The notes beneath the pieces were generated by a model, which was given only the letters and a program-made list of their open reading frames with translations, did no database searches and was not told where the DNA came from. The translations under genes and the position numbers were made by a program. Positions 21,214 to 32,118 of a DNA stretch of 64,000 nt are shown in pieces. Positions within the stretch are counted from its first letter, which is position 1. Each line of letters starts with the position of its first letter. This DNA comes from Vesta saturnalis (lineage: Eukaryota; Arthropoda; Insecta; Coleoptera; Lampyridae): contig JARFJB010001495.1 in the NCBI GenBank assembly GCA_036346205.1, positions 5,068,501-5,132,500 on the forward strand. Reading direction: 5' to 3'.

Positions 21214-22110
21214 GTACGTGTGTGCGTGTGTGCGTGTGTGCGTGTGTCCGTGGTGCGATGTGCGTGTGCGTGTGTGCGTGTTGCGTGTGTGCGTGTGCTA
21301 GTGATGTGCGTGTGTATTACGTGTGTGCGTGTGTGGCTTGTGTGCGTGTGTGCGTGTGTGCGTGTGTGCGCGTGTGTGCGTGTGTTGTATACGTGTGGCG
21401 TCTGTGCGTGTGTGCGTGTGCGTGTGTGCGCGTGTGCGTGTGTGCGTGTGTGCGTGTGTGGTGTGTGCGTGTGTGCGTGTGTGCGGTGTGTGCTGTGCTG
21501 TGCGTGTGTGCGTGTGTGCGTGTGTGCGTGTGTGTGTCGTGTGTGCGTGTGTGCGTTTGTGCGTATGTGCGTGTGTTAGTGTATACGTGTGTGCGTGTAT
21601 GCGTCTGTGCGTGTGTGCGTTTGCGCGTGTGTGCCTGTGTGCGTTTCTGCGTGCGTGCGTGTGTGCGTGTGTGTGTGTGCGTGTGTGCGTGTGTGCGTGT
21701 GTGTGTGCGTGTGTGCGTGTGTGTGTGTGTGTGTGTGCGTGTGTGCGTGTGTGCGTGTGTGCGTGTGTGCGTGTGTGCGTGTGTGGTGTGTGCGTGTGTG
21801 CGTGTGTGTGTGTGCGTGTGTGCGTGTGTGCGTGTGTGCGTGTGTGCGTGTGTGCGTGTGTGCGTGTGTGCGTGTGTACGTGTGTGCTTGTGTGCGTGTG
21901 TGCATGTGTGCGTGTGTGTGTGCGTGTATGCGTGTGTCAGTGTGTGGGTATGTGGATGTATGGGTGTGTGGATAGGTAGGTGTTTGGGTGTGTGGGTGTG
22001 TGGGTGTGTAGGTGTGTGGGTGTGTGGGTGTGTGGGTGTGTGGGTGTGCAGGTGTGTAGGTGTGTGTGTGCGTGTGGGTGTGTGGGTGTGTATGCGCGCG
22101 CGCATGCGTG
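21214..22110. repeat. Large GT-rich microsatellite (TGTGCG/TGTGGG)
   Basis: About 0.9 kb of (GTGTGC)n that changes to (GTGTGG)n near 21940. Frames of over 200 codons through it, in both directions, are composed of only a few amino acids and are artefacts. Confidence 0.97.
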
Positions 22111-22175
22111 GATGTATGTTAGTATCCACGATAACTCCAGAACCAAAGTACCTACGTGCTTAAAACCTTGAACAT
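22111..22175. repeat. Conserved flank of GT microsatellite, copy 1
   Basis: The segment from ATGTTAGTATCCACGATAAC on is about 80% the same as 37823-37880, which also directly follows a GT-rich microsatellite. The microsatellite plus this tail therefore looks like one dispersed unit. Confidence 0.7.
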
Positions 22176-22423
22176 ATCGATTAATTATGCTCTATGCAAT
22201 TTTTTGATATGACGCGTAATTTAGTGGTAAAAAAATTCGCTGGATAGAATTTAAGTTAATTTTTTCAATACCTCAATAACAATTAATTTTATAAGAAGAA
22301 GTATAGACATTTTTTTTTAGTTTAAATCTAAAAATTAGTTAACTATGAACGAAAATGGTTCAACTGCATTATTGATATCTTATAGAAGCGAGTGCCTTTG
22401 GAATTTTCTTTAAGTTAGAGCGC

Positions 22424-22745
22424 GTTTATGTCTATTTATTCTCTACCTGACATCGTCATTCTGACATAGATTATTGATTTTGTTTTACAATGTTGTCTGT
22501 TTTCATTATGAACATATAAAAGAGAGGTTGCAATATCAGGTGTGGAACACCACACGACCTTTCAACCTACAAAATATAAATTAAAAGAAATGTAATAATT
22601 TTAATAACATTTTATTTAGGATAATTATGCAACCTCTTTTTTATACGTTCATAACGAAAACAGCCAACATTGTAAAAACCATAATCTATGTCGGAATGGC
22701 GTTTAAACTTCATTCTAGATAGAGATTAATAGACATAAATGAATG
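22424..22745. mobile_element. Fold-back element (arms ~120 bp)
   Basis: The left arm 22424-22541 and right arm 22618-22745 are imperfect inverted copies; for example TCTGACATAGATTATTG on the left pairs with CATAATCTATGTCGGA on the right. The spacer contains AAAAGAAATGTAATAATTTTAATAAC, a block also found in the fold-back at 40186-42010. No coding capacity. Confidence 0.75.
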
Positions 22746-22761
22746 TTAATTAAAAAAATAA

Positions 22762-23020
22762 TTTTTATCCGCAAACGTCACAAAAGTGACACTTTTATGA
22801 CTCAATGTCAAAGGTAAAAGTTTTGCTTTTCCGACATGGAGTAAAAGTTGTACTTTTGTGCCTAGGCATTTTTATTTTTACAAAATGTGCTTATTAAATG
22901 TGCGTTGCTATGGTTTCATTACTTGCAAAGCGTCTTGATTATCTTATTATTTTACCTGCTAATTATGTTTGATCTTTCCTTTCGATCTTTACCAATTATT
23001 TTTACGTTTGCGGATAAAAA
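22762..23020. mobile_element. MITE-like unit with 17-bp inverted ends
   Basis: TTTTTATCCGCAAACGT at 22762-22778 is matched exactly by its reverse complement at 23004-23020. The internal 225 bp are noncoding, with repeated TTTTAC/ACTTTT words. The unit sits between two copies of the 22424 fold-back arm. Confidence 0.6.
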
Positions 23021-23032
23021 AGTATATGTTAT

Positions 23033-23140
23033 TCGGAGTAAAAGTGACTTTATGTAGCTCAGCTGAATTATTTGCCTCACTTCGTTCGGCAAAATAAACA
23101 TTCAGTTTCGCCACATAAAGTATCACTTTTACTCCTAATA
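23033..23140. repeat. Nested palindrome of ~100 bp
   Basis: GGAGTAAAAGTGACTTTATGT (about 23036) pairs imperfectly with ACATAAAGTATCACTTTTACTCC (about 23113). Inside is a second stem, TTGCC-TCACTTCGTTC-GGCAA. The structure would form a cruciform-like hairpin. Confidence 0.65.
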
Positions 23141-23169
23141 GTATAATATACTATAATTATAATTTTGTT

Positions 23170-23310
23170 CGGAAGCTATGCTACCTTTTTCATATGTTCT
23201 TAACGAAAACAGGCAACATTATAAAAATAAAAACAATAATCTATGTCAGAATGCCCTTTAAAACAGATAGAGATTAACGGGCATAATTACATGTTAATTT
23301 AAAAAAATTC
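23170..23310. repeat. Third copy of fold-back arm
   Basis: Similar to the right arm of the 22424-22745 element, in the same orientation: CATATGTTCTTAACGAAAACAGGCAACATT and AATCTATGTCAGAATG. The 22762-23140 units lie between this and the previous copy. Confidence 0.65.
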
Positions 23311-24318
23311 AAAAGCCTCCCGCTTCTGTAAGGTATCAATTATACTTTTATTTGTTACTCATTTATAAACATCAATTTACCAAAACACTGTATTAATCAA
23401 GAGAGATTATTTTAACAAGTTACTAACTTGTAAAATCTTTAATATGTATATGTAGATTGGAAGCTAAAAATGAGAAGATATAGGAAAGTTTTACTGGAAA
23501 AAGGGCAGAACTTTACAATAAGCACAAATAGTCATTTGAGTTAGAACTAATGAATAGGGCATGTATTTTGTAAGAGAATAGGATGAGTGTAAATATAAGT
23601 AAAATGTTGACTTAAAATAGATATGTAGCTTTTTACCATGTATGAATAGATCTGAAGAATACTAAAAACTTACGCATCCAAATAAATTATAAAAAAGCTT
23701 TTTGAAAGGAGAGAGTTACAAAATTTTAATGGAGTGTGTTTAATATCTAGATTATTGGACAATGCAGAAGATTAGGTTGGATCAATGGTACGAGACAGTA
23801 AAGGAATTACATAAAATAAATTAGTACATAAAGCAATTGAAAAAGTTTGAAAAACAAAAAAATTTGCTTGCAAATTTAATATTAGCACAACCGGAAAGGG
23901 TAAACAATTAATTTTAGAGAGTATAATGAAAAAATTGGCATTAATTTATTTTATTACAGGTTAGAAAGCACCGAAATATAAACCTTAGTTAAACCACATA
24001 ATTGTAAAAATCTTAAGGAAGCCATTTGTTTATTAAAAACACAGACCGTTAAATTTAAACATATATAATGTAAATAAATCTTTAAGAAAGGATTTTGTTT
24101 TTCATTTTATAGTAATTTATTAAGCAATAATAAGTGGGGCGAATGACAAACAACAGGATGAGCCACATAATTAAAACGTGAGTAAAGTACATGTTTATAA
24201 CCGAGCTAAAAAAAACAGTAAGTGCAGATAATAACACGCATATAATTTAAATAGGGTAAATTAAAACACTTTTGAATTTATATTTTCATTAAAGGTTTCG
24301 CAAGTAAAGCCTGCAAAA
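23311..24318. other. AT-rich DNA, nothing recognised
   Basis: No gene, repeat or RNA is recognised. It could be intron if the exon at 24436 is real. Confidence 0.4.
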
Positions 24319-24435
24319 ATGAAGACTCGTTTGGAAGAAAAAAATGTATTCAGACTGAATTATAAGTTACGGTATTTATCTTATTTCACGGTACCACTCT
24401 TGGGCAAATTACATATATCGGATTCTCCATTTCAG

Positions 24436-24687
24436 GTGTGGAAACGGGTTAAAATGTTTCGGGCGCCACCCAAAGATAACTGCTGTTCATCGGTCTCTGG
24501 GGACAATCTTGAACTTGCACGGTTTCCAAACGGTTGCTCGGGTCTCTCAACGGAGGATAATTCAGGGTGTTTTCCGGAGGTGGAAGATGTTTCTAAAACA
24601 AAATTAATTTGGGCAGACAGCGGATACGGCAGCAGACCAAGGTCACAGGTCCCCCTTTACAAACAAGGATCCTTCACTAGTCACTGA
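24436..24687 (+). CDS. Candidate host last exon (83 codons)
   Basis: An 84-codon segment, including the stop, begins right after a good splice acceptor (CTCCATTTCAG ending 24435) in phase 0 and runs to TGA at 24685-24687. It is clearly richer in G+C than the DNA around it. The product, VWKRVKMFRAPPKDNCCSS at its start and IWADSGYGSRPRSQVPLYK near its end, is not repetitive and uses a normal amino-acid range. No transposon similarity is seen. An upstream ATG at 24319 keeps the frame open, but that part is AT-rich like intron. The function is unknown; it looks like a cytoplasmic C-terminal tail. The upstream exons are not visible. Confidence 0.45.
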   Translation: MWKRVKMFRAPPKDNCCSSVSGDNLELARFPNGCSGLSTEDNSGCFPEVEDVSKTKLIWADSGYGSRPRSQVPLYKQGSFTSH

Positions 24688-25154
24688 TGATCGATGTAGT
24701 GACTGCTGATAAATACGAGCTGTGTCAATATAATTACACTTCAGCGGTTAAAATTCATGAAATTACAATTCTCCCTATGACCAGGCGGGAGTGTGCGAAG
24801 CTATTTTAATTAAAATAAAATTAATTGTATTAGTACGCTAAAATTATTGTTTATTAAATAACGGAGCGATTGATACAAAAACGTACCACTTCCTACCTAA
24901 AAGATTACTTACTCTATATAATGGCTTAATTAACAATTACGGACTCTTCTTTTAACTCACAATTAAAAATTACAGAAGTCGATTGCCTTCTTGCACGTGT
25001 GTTAGCGATTGGATGTAATGTTAAAGTAAAGTTTATTTTACGCAGTAGAAAGTAGATTAAACTCCATTGTAGAGTTAGAGTTATTCGGTTAACGTTATAG
25101 AAATTATAGAGATTATTAATATCGAAAGTGATCTAACGAAACTTATTTTCTGTA
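24688..25154. other. AT-rich DNA, nothing recognised
   Basis: If the exon before it is real, this would hold the 3' UTR. No clear signal beyond AATAAA-like words. Confidence 0.4.
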
Positions 25155-25455
25155 TTATAAGTGTTTTGTAACTGTGTTGTATTATAAGTGTTCTGTAACT
25201 GTGGTATATTATAAGTGTGTTGTAACTGTGGTATATTATAAGTGTTTTGTAACTGTGGTGAATTATAAGTGTTTTGTAACTGTGGTGTAGTATAAGTGTT
25301 TTGTAACTATGGTGTATTATAAGCGTTTTGTAACTGTGGTGTATTATAAGTGTTTTGTAATTGTGATGTATTATAAGTGCTTTGTAACTGTGGTGTATTA
25401 TAAGTGTTCTGTAACTGTGGTGTGTTATAAGTGTTTTGTAACTGTGGTGTATGTC
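25155..25455. repeat. 27-bp minisatellite, ~11 copies
   Basis: The unit GTGTATTATAAGTGTTTTGTAACTGTG repeats about 11 times with point changes. Because 27 is a multiple of three, a 133-codon minus-strand frame (25482-25081) made of HHSYKTLII-type 9-residue repeats stays open. I regard this frame as a by-product. Confidence 0.9.
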
Positions 25456-25512
25456 CACAAACTGTGGAAATAGGCCGATCAACTCAACTAATATGGAACT
25501 TATTTTGTCTAT

Positions 25513-27970
25513 AATTGAAGGGCTGAGAGCAAGAAGTCTGTAAGTGACATTTTACGAAATTGACATATTGGTGCCATCTATTAGCATTTTTTGTGTACTT
25601 TAGGATGGTCAGGTCAGATTTCTCCTAAGAAGTCCCGAAGTAATTATTTCATAACTACCCATTTTACAATGTAGTGGTTATTTGAGGGCATAAAGTCCGA
25701 AAGTGTTCCAAAAAAGCCCTAAGTTGAATTTTATTCGGAAAATGTCTCTAAGTGGTGAGTGTATCCTAACCTATATCTTTTGTTTAGGTTGTGCATATTT
25801 TGTGTGTGTGCTTGCTTCTTTTATGTTAAACAATAAACTAACTTAATAAAGTGATTTTTAATGTGGATTTAATATGGAAGAACTTGAAGGTAAGATCATA
25901 ATGAATATTAAGACTTTAGTGTAATAATAAAATTTTAATTATGATCAGAACCCTTTTACGGGGGCAATACAGAGTAATGGCAACCTGAAAGTGAAGACGA
26001 CAATAATAGTGAAGAAGAGCAAAATAATGTTAATAACAGTAATTCAGAAAGATAAGCAATGTTCAAGATGCTGTAGAGATACGGAAAAAAGGAAAAATAA
26101 GGAAGAGGTTAACAGAAACTTGGAAAAGGAACCTAAAAAGAAGCAGAATAAACAGAGAAAAATAGCATCTAAAGTTTTTCCGGAATGCAGATGTAAATGC
26201 AATAAAAAAGTAACAAAGCAACCACAGGAATCAATTTTTGAAAAGTACCTAAAGTGTAAATCTCACGATAAAGAAAATATATATTTGAATAGTTGTTTGC
26301 AACAGGTTTCATCGCGCAGACATTTAAATAAAGACAAAGTACCACGAAAGGTTTTTAAATATATAGTAAAGGTAAAAGAAACAACTTTAACAGTGTGTAT
26401 TAATGCATTTTTGGCTATATACGACATAGGAAGGGACAGACTCAGAAGAAAAATACAAGATTTTGATGTAGATGTTCAAGATAACAGTAAATACTCAAAA
26501 GGTAACCCCGAATACAAAATTTCATACGGTCGATTCCTGAAAATTTTTAGTGAAGATTATAACATTTCATTTGGCTACCCACATAAGGGCATCTGTGTAA
26601 AATGTACTAAATTTATTGCAGCCACTACTAACGCAAAGTACAAAATGATGATCAGCAAGTGCATGAACTAAACTTGCAGAAAGAAATTCACACTAGACAA
26701 GCTGAAATTTTTTACACATTAATGAAGGAAAAAAGAAATAACCCGAACCCAGACGAAAGGTAATATGTTGCGATTACCAAAAAAAATTGCCGTTACCAGT
26801 GACGAATATAAAAGACGAATATTATTTACGGCAACTCTGGTTACACAATTTTTGTATCAATAATATAGTGACTAACTGTGCAACTATGTATTTGTACACG
26901 AAAAGCTATGCAGGAAAAGGCCCCAACGAGGTTATTTCTTGTTTAAATCATTTTATAAATAAAAAGAAGAATCAGGGAATAGTAATGCTTTCCATTTTTT
27001 GCGATAACTGCTTTTCGCAAAACAAGAACAGGTATTTACTTAGTTATCTGGATTCATTATGTTCAGATGGTATTTTTAACGAAATAGTAGTGTATTACCC
27101 CATTCCCGGCCATTCGATGATGCCAGTGGATAGGTGTTTTGCCCTGGTGGAAAAAAAAGACCAAAATGTGAAAAGGTGGACACTCCTGATCATTACGTTA
27201 ACATGATAAAAGAATGTCGTTTAAAAAACCTTTCGAAGTTGTTTTTGTTCAGAAATGCCTTACTAAGAACGAAAATGATGTTACTGACGTCCAGACAGTT
27301 TTAAACTATAAACAACTGTATGAGCCTACAGTAAAAACTGCAGTTCCTGGTATTTCAAAATGCAGGTCAGTAATGTTTTCAAGATGCGGAAAACCAAAAA
27401 TAAGGGAATCCATGACTGGAGAATACGATACCTTCAGTTTATACAAAGTGGGAAAACACGTTCGCATTATGATGGACAAGGTATAAATAACACTTATACG
27501 GGACAAATAAATTGAAGAAACCAAAACTTGATAGTATAAAACGTCTTGTGCAACACATTGAAAATGACTACAAATGAATACAAATGACGTTTTATGGAAA
27601 GAAGATGTAGCTTCTCAGGAGGAATCGGAAGAGCAATCTGATGTGGATGAATATTGTTCTGTAGTTACCTATCTTTTGAAGATTCATGTTAAAATAGCTC
27701 TGCTTTTGTTAGAAATAATAATATTGTATTTTTTAAGTAAGAAAGCCCTAAGTGAAAATTTTGATAAGGAAAATGAAATGAAAAACTCCTTTTAATGGAC
27801 GCAAAGGTAAGTTAATTAAATCTTATGGTGTTATGCCACACTTTCGAAACGAATTCACTGCTGTACACAATTACACAATATTTCAGTTACATTTTAAAAC
27901 ATAAAAAATTCGCTTATCTCTAAACCATACAAATGCTACTTAGGGACTTTTTGCTCTCGGCCCTTTAATT
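25513..27970 (+). mobile_element. DNA transposon with DUF7869-like gene and ~36-bp TIRs
   Basis: The left end 25513-25549 and right end 27934-27970 are inverted copies with the shared core GAGAGCAA, and both show GGGC just outside it. The possible 4-bp target repeat AATT is seen at both edges but is not certain. Subterminal AAGTCC/GAAGT words repeat inside the left end. The internal gene has several breaks. Confidence 0.75.
25874..27486 (+). pseudogene. DUF7869-like putative transposase, broken
   Basis: A short first exon may start at ATG 25874 (MEELE) and end at the donor GTAAG (25890). An acceptor TGATCAG at about 25941-25948 leads into an acidic N-terminus that shifts frame near 26054. 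25991-26671 carries a Cys motif (CRCKCNKK) and the YLKCKSHDKENIYL block. 26787-27206 has the core motifs FCDNCFSQNKNRYLLSYL and YPIPGHSMMPVDRCFA-VEKK. 27214-27486 continues the C-terminal domain. These motifs are those of the insect DUF7869-type proteins, which I believe to be transposases of a cut-and-paste family. The TIRs around the gene support that, but the catalytic assignment is inference. Confidence 0.65.
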
Positions 27971-28430
27971 ACAGAAGTTTTACCTTTATTCCTAAACGGT
28001 AAGCGAAGGCGGCAAAATTGTGTTAGAATACTACGGTGTACTTATGTCTAATTTGTATTAATAAAAAAAAAAAATTTGTATTAATACAAATGGTTGTAAT
28101 GATCCTGCAAATCCTTAACATAAATTTCATATTTTTAAATAATTCCTATCAAAACTTATTTCCTATTTCCTTCCACAACTGCATTATCATTATTCATAAA
28201 TGTTATCAGTTGTACACTCCTTCCCACTACATACAAACTTTCCCTATGAGTACCAGACCACCTACCGTCGCGTCCAACTTCACTTATATCCTAACTATTA
28301 TTATTGTTTCCAATTTACCTATATCCAAACCCGAGTTATAACCACCTATCCAACAAATTTACATCACCTGATCAATTCTGTTACCAGTCAAGCATGGACC
28401 CTAGCATTCCCCAAATATAATCGTGATCCC
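27971..28430. other. AT-rich DNA, nothing recognised
   Basis: Frames at 28036 and 28200 have biased composition and no domain. Confidence 0.45.
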
Positions 28431-28710
28431 CGCACACTTTTTGTACGATCTTCTTGTCAAGCGCACCGAGGAAAGTACATAAAGGTGACCAGGGTGAGAC
28501 GTCTTTAGTTGGACGGTGGTTACGCTACCAACAGCTAAACGTTTCTCAACTCAAATTATCTCTTACCTCTACCTAACCCCGAATCAGAAAATAGTAAGGC
28601 GCGACTATTAGTACGGTCTTTTTGCTGGTGTTATACGCCCCGGGGAGAGTACTTAAGGGTTGTTGAGGGATGTCGTTATTTTAACGGTGGTTATGCCTCG
28701 ATTAATTAAC
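28431..28710. repeat. Diverged tandem pair, ~180-bp period
   Basis: Words recur in the same order about 180 bp apart. TGTACGATCTTCTTGT matches AGTACGGTCTTTTTGCTG, GAGGAAAGTACATAAAGGT matches GGGGAGAGTACTTAAGGGT, and GACGGTGGTTACG matches AACGGTGGTTATG. Most likely old satellite monomers. Confidence 0.55.
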
Positions 28711-31539
28711 TACCTCTCACACTAATAAGTCTCCCTTAACGGTACCAACCCTATTACGTTCACCGGTTAGTTACGACTCCGAACAGGGATATTGCTTTTA
28801 AACCAGATTAAAATATGAGTCTCGAATATTACCCAAAAATATTCCCAAAATCACATATTTATTCGATATCCCCATTATCGCACAAAATCTCCTGTTGCCC
28901 TCAACGATCGTTACATTCTTCCGAATCGTGTACTTCAGAACTCTGTAATGTCCTTGTGCCCATTCATACAAAGAATATTTTCTATATTTCGAATCCAGCA
29001 AATACATATTAACCCCATTACCTGTACTCTGTACCATTTATCCCATACACCAGATTTAGTTTTAATTTATTATTAACAAAACCTCCCGGTATATATTGAT
29101 ACCCAATTAATACACATAATCCACCTGTATTTATAACCACCTTCCCACTTCGTATAAATTCCAATCCCCTTTCATAATTTCATTCACACATAACTCAGTA
29201 CTAATTACTAAACATTATTGACTTGGAATCATTCAATTAATAAGAAATTCGCAATCATTCAATTAAAAAGAACCTTTTTATGAAACAGCTCTTGATTATA
29301 AGCATCATAACTTTTATATATAATCTATCAGAATAAGTGTAATACTTCCTTAGAATCCTGAATATATAAAACACATTATTCAGTACACTTCTCTTGTATT
29401 TCGTGGTAATTAATACATTCATTTGCAAAATATTTAACGTGTTTGTACCACATCTAGTTTAATTTTGTTCCTCCAAACGTCATGCACAGATCACAATACG
29501 TAGTGGAACCCCGGGGAATCCAGGAAGTGGCGTCCAGCCTATTTGGAACATCTAACCAGGACCAGAGTAATTTTCAGTTTGTTTTCTTTGTTTATTGAAT
29601 ATATTAGAGTCAATTTTATTTATTTTTATTACTTCCTGTTTCAGAATCGTTTTATTTTTATATTATTGTGACCTAATAAATTTGTTATAAACGCACCCAA
29701 ATAGGCCACCCAACAAACAAGGTAGTGAAAGTCATGAACTCGCCCTGAGAATTGAAAATAGGGTAAAAGAATTAATTTGTAATTTACAAAATCAGGTGCA
29801 ATACAAGGTTTTGATTGTAATTTTCTAGTGCAAGATAAATTATTATTCGTCAAATTTTAAAACAGAAACAATAAACGGAAAATCGTTCTTTACACTCAAA
29901 TGCGTAATCTTTTAGATCTTTAAGTTTGTTTATCATGAACAATTTTATTTCGATATATAAAAGATATATAAAATTACTTTTCTTATTCATTACGATTTAC
30001 GGTTTAATTTCTTGTGACACCTAATTCAAATATCTTATCAATATTTGGCGGTTAATATGTTCATTAATTTACGGGCTTGTTTCGGGTTGATTCTTTTAGG
30101 CCAGTAATTTTATTTATGTATTCCGGTCTTGGATGTTGCGAGTTTTTACAGTTAATGTCAGCAAATTCTGCTAATTACGGGTTACTTCGGTAGCTAAAAA
30201 ATAGAAAAAAACTAAACTTCGCAAACAATATTATGTCTGTAGAAGATTTTTTCAAACACTCTTGTATGGAAGATTTAGATTACTTATGAAATACATGTAT
30301 GGACTGTTACAGTAAAGGAACATTTAAAACACAAGATTATTTAGAAAAAGGAGATAGCGCACACCATAAAACTGAATATCCTTCGATTTTTGCAAGGTTT
30401 ACACTTCGATAACTTGATTTAAATCTACTATCTGCTAAAAATTTAGATCCGTTACAATATACATGGAAATTGGTTTATAAAAGAAATATGGTATGTATTT
30501 TCTTTACTGTGTGATGAAAAATGATTTCATAGGTATTATAAATGAAGAGTATAACATAAAACATTTCGGTTTAGATTTTGTTAGAAATTGTCTGTTATTG
30601 TAATTTTATGAGTAAGCAGTTCACGAAATTGTAATTTTAGTAGACTAATTCCAATTTTTTAAGACATATTTAAGGCTGTTCTTTGAAATTTGATGGGGAT
30701 TTAGGGAATTCTTTAAAATAATCAACTTAGGACAGTCTTGATGGTTCTATTGACAACGGTGAATCTGTATAGAAAAAGGCCGAATACAAAAATAATCTAG
30801 TAAAACTAGTAAATGTAAGCGTAATATTTACAAAATTAATGTATACATCACTACATTTTTATACAAAATAAGAAGCTTAACAAGTATTCTTAAGTAATGA
30901 GATTACAGTCAAGTTGTGTAAGAAAGTTGTTCTACGAAATGTTAGGAAAATGCGCTAATCCGAAAAGATAAATTGAAATATAACTCGATTTTTCTTGCTT
31001 TATTAAAATTGACAAATTTTTGTACATAAGTTTTATTATCATTTTTATCTTGTAAAGCGTACTTGGTGATTGTATTAAAACGTCAAATGCTTCATAAACT
31101 CCCTATAATAAAAATTACTTGCCTTTATTTACCGTATAGCGTAAACTTTTTTTTATTTAAAGAAAATATTAATTCTGGTGCTAAATTATCTTTTCATGGT
31201 TGTTACGGTTACTACAACTAAATTATTTTTATTCTTCTTATGCCTAAAAATGTGCGTATTCTTTTATGTCCGAAATAAAACAGTGTTCTGATCAAAAGGA
31301 TTTATTCAAAGTAGGAATTATCTTCTCATTATTTTAAATCATACTGCATTATATGTATTCGAAATCATTTATATACTTTTTTATTACATTGTGAAAAAGG
31401 AAAGGACAGATAGTAAGTAAAAATTTAAAAATTTTGATTGTATTTAACAGCATTCACATCAATTTTTATTAATGAACATAATTATACTAATTCTAAAAGA
31501 TGATATGCCCCACATTACATTAGTTAGAAATACGTTTTT
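28711..31539. other. AT-rich DNA, no gene recognised
   Basis: A weak coding-like stretch at 30234-30417 starts with ATG TCT GTA but meets a TGA after 18 codons, and nothing in it is recognisable. The rest shows no structure. Confidence 0.4.
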
Positions 31540-32118
31540 AATTTCCAACCTACTTGTACATACATGGTTTCCCAATAGTCCGGTAAAGTTCTTTTATAGC
31601 GTTATTATAATAGACACGAAAAAATTATAAATGCACAATTGTTAAGTACCTCAAAGTGCATAACCCAAAATTATTTATAAATATACAGGGTACTCTATAA
31701 TTTCAAACCTATCCAAACATACCTTTTTTTAAATGGCGTCACTTATTTTTTATTTTATATTTGAACTCGGCTCGTTTTTACAAATCTCCTGATATGATCT
31801 TAAAAGTTATGGCCACTTTAAGGTTAAAATCATCATGAATTCAGGACCCTGTAAGTTTTCTAATGTAATCAATTTTTTGTATTTTATGACAAAGATGATT
31901 TTTTGTAAATAAGTGAAGTTTACCAGATTAATTATGTTTCGCAATTACTATACTTTGCACAGGGCGAGTCAAAACGCAAATCTGTACTTTTCTCACTTAA
32001 CTTAGATAGAACATCCTATATTTTTTGTGCTCTCTAGGAAACCACTAAATAACCATTTCATTTTTATTAACATTTCCCTATACCTAACTTCGAAGGTTTA
32101 TGAGATATTTTCCTTTTA

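Noticed and set aside
21222..22163. Long frames of 200-313 codons on both strands
   Set aside because: They run through a GT-rich microsatellite and contain only Cys, Val, Arg, His or Thr. Repeat artefacts.
25081..25482. Possible CRISPR-like array
   Set aside because: The 27-bp units are contiguous with no spacers. It is a minisatellite in eukaryotic DNA.
28036..28508. Frames of about 100 codons
   Set aside because: AT-rich, biased composition, no domain, no splice or promoter context.
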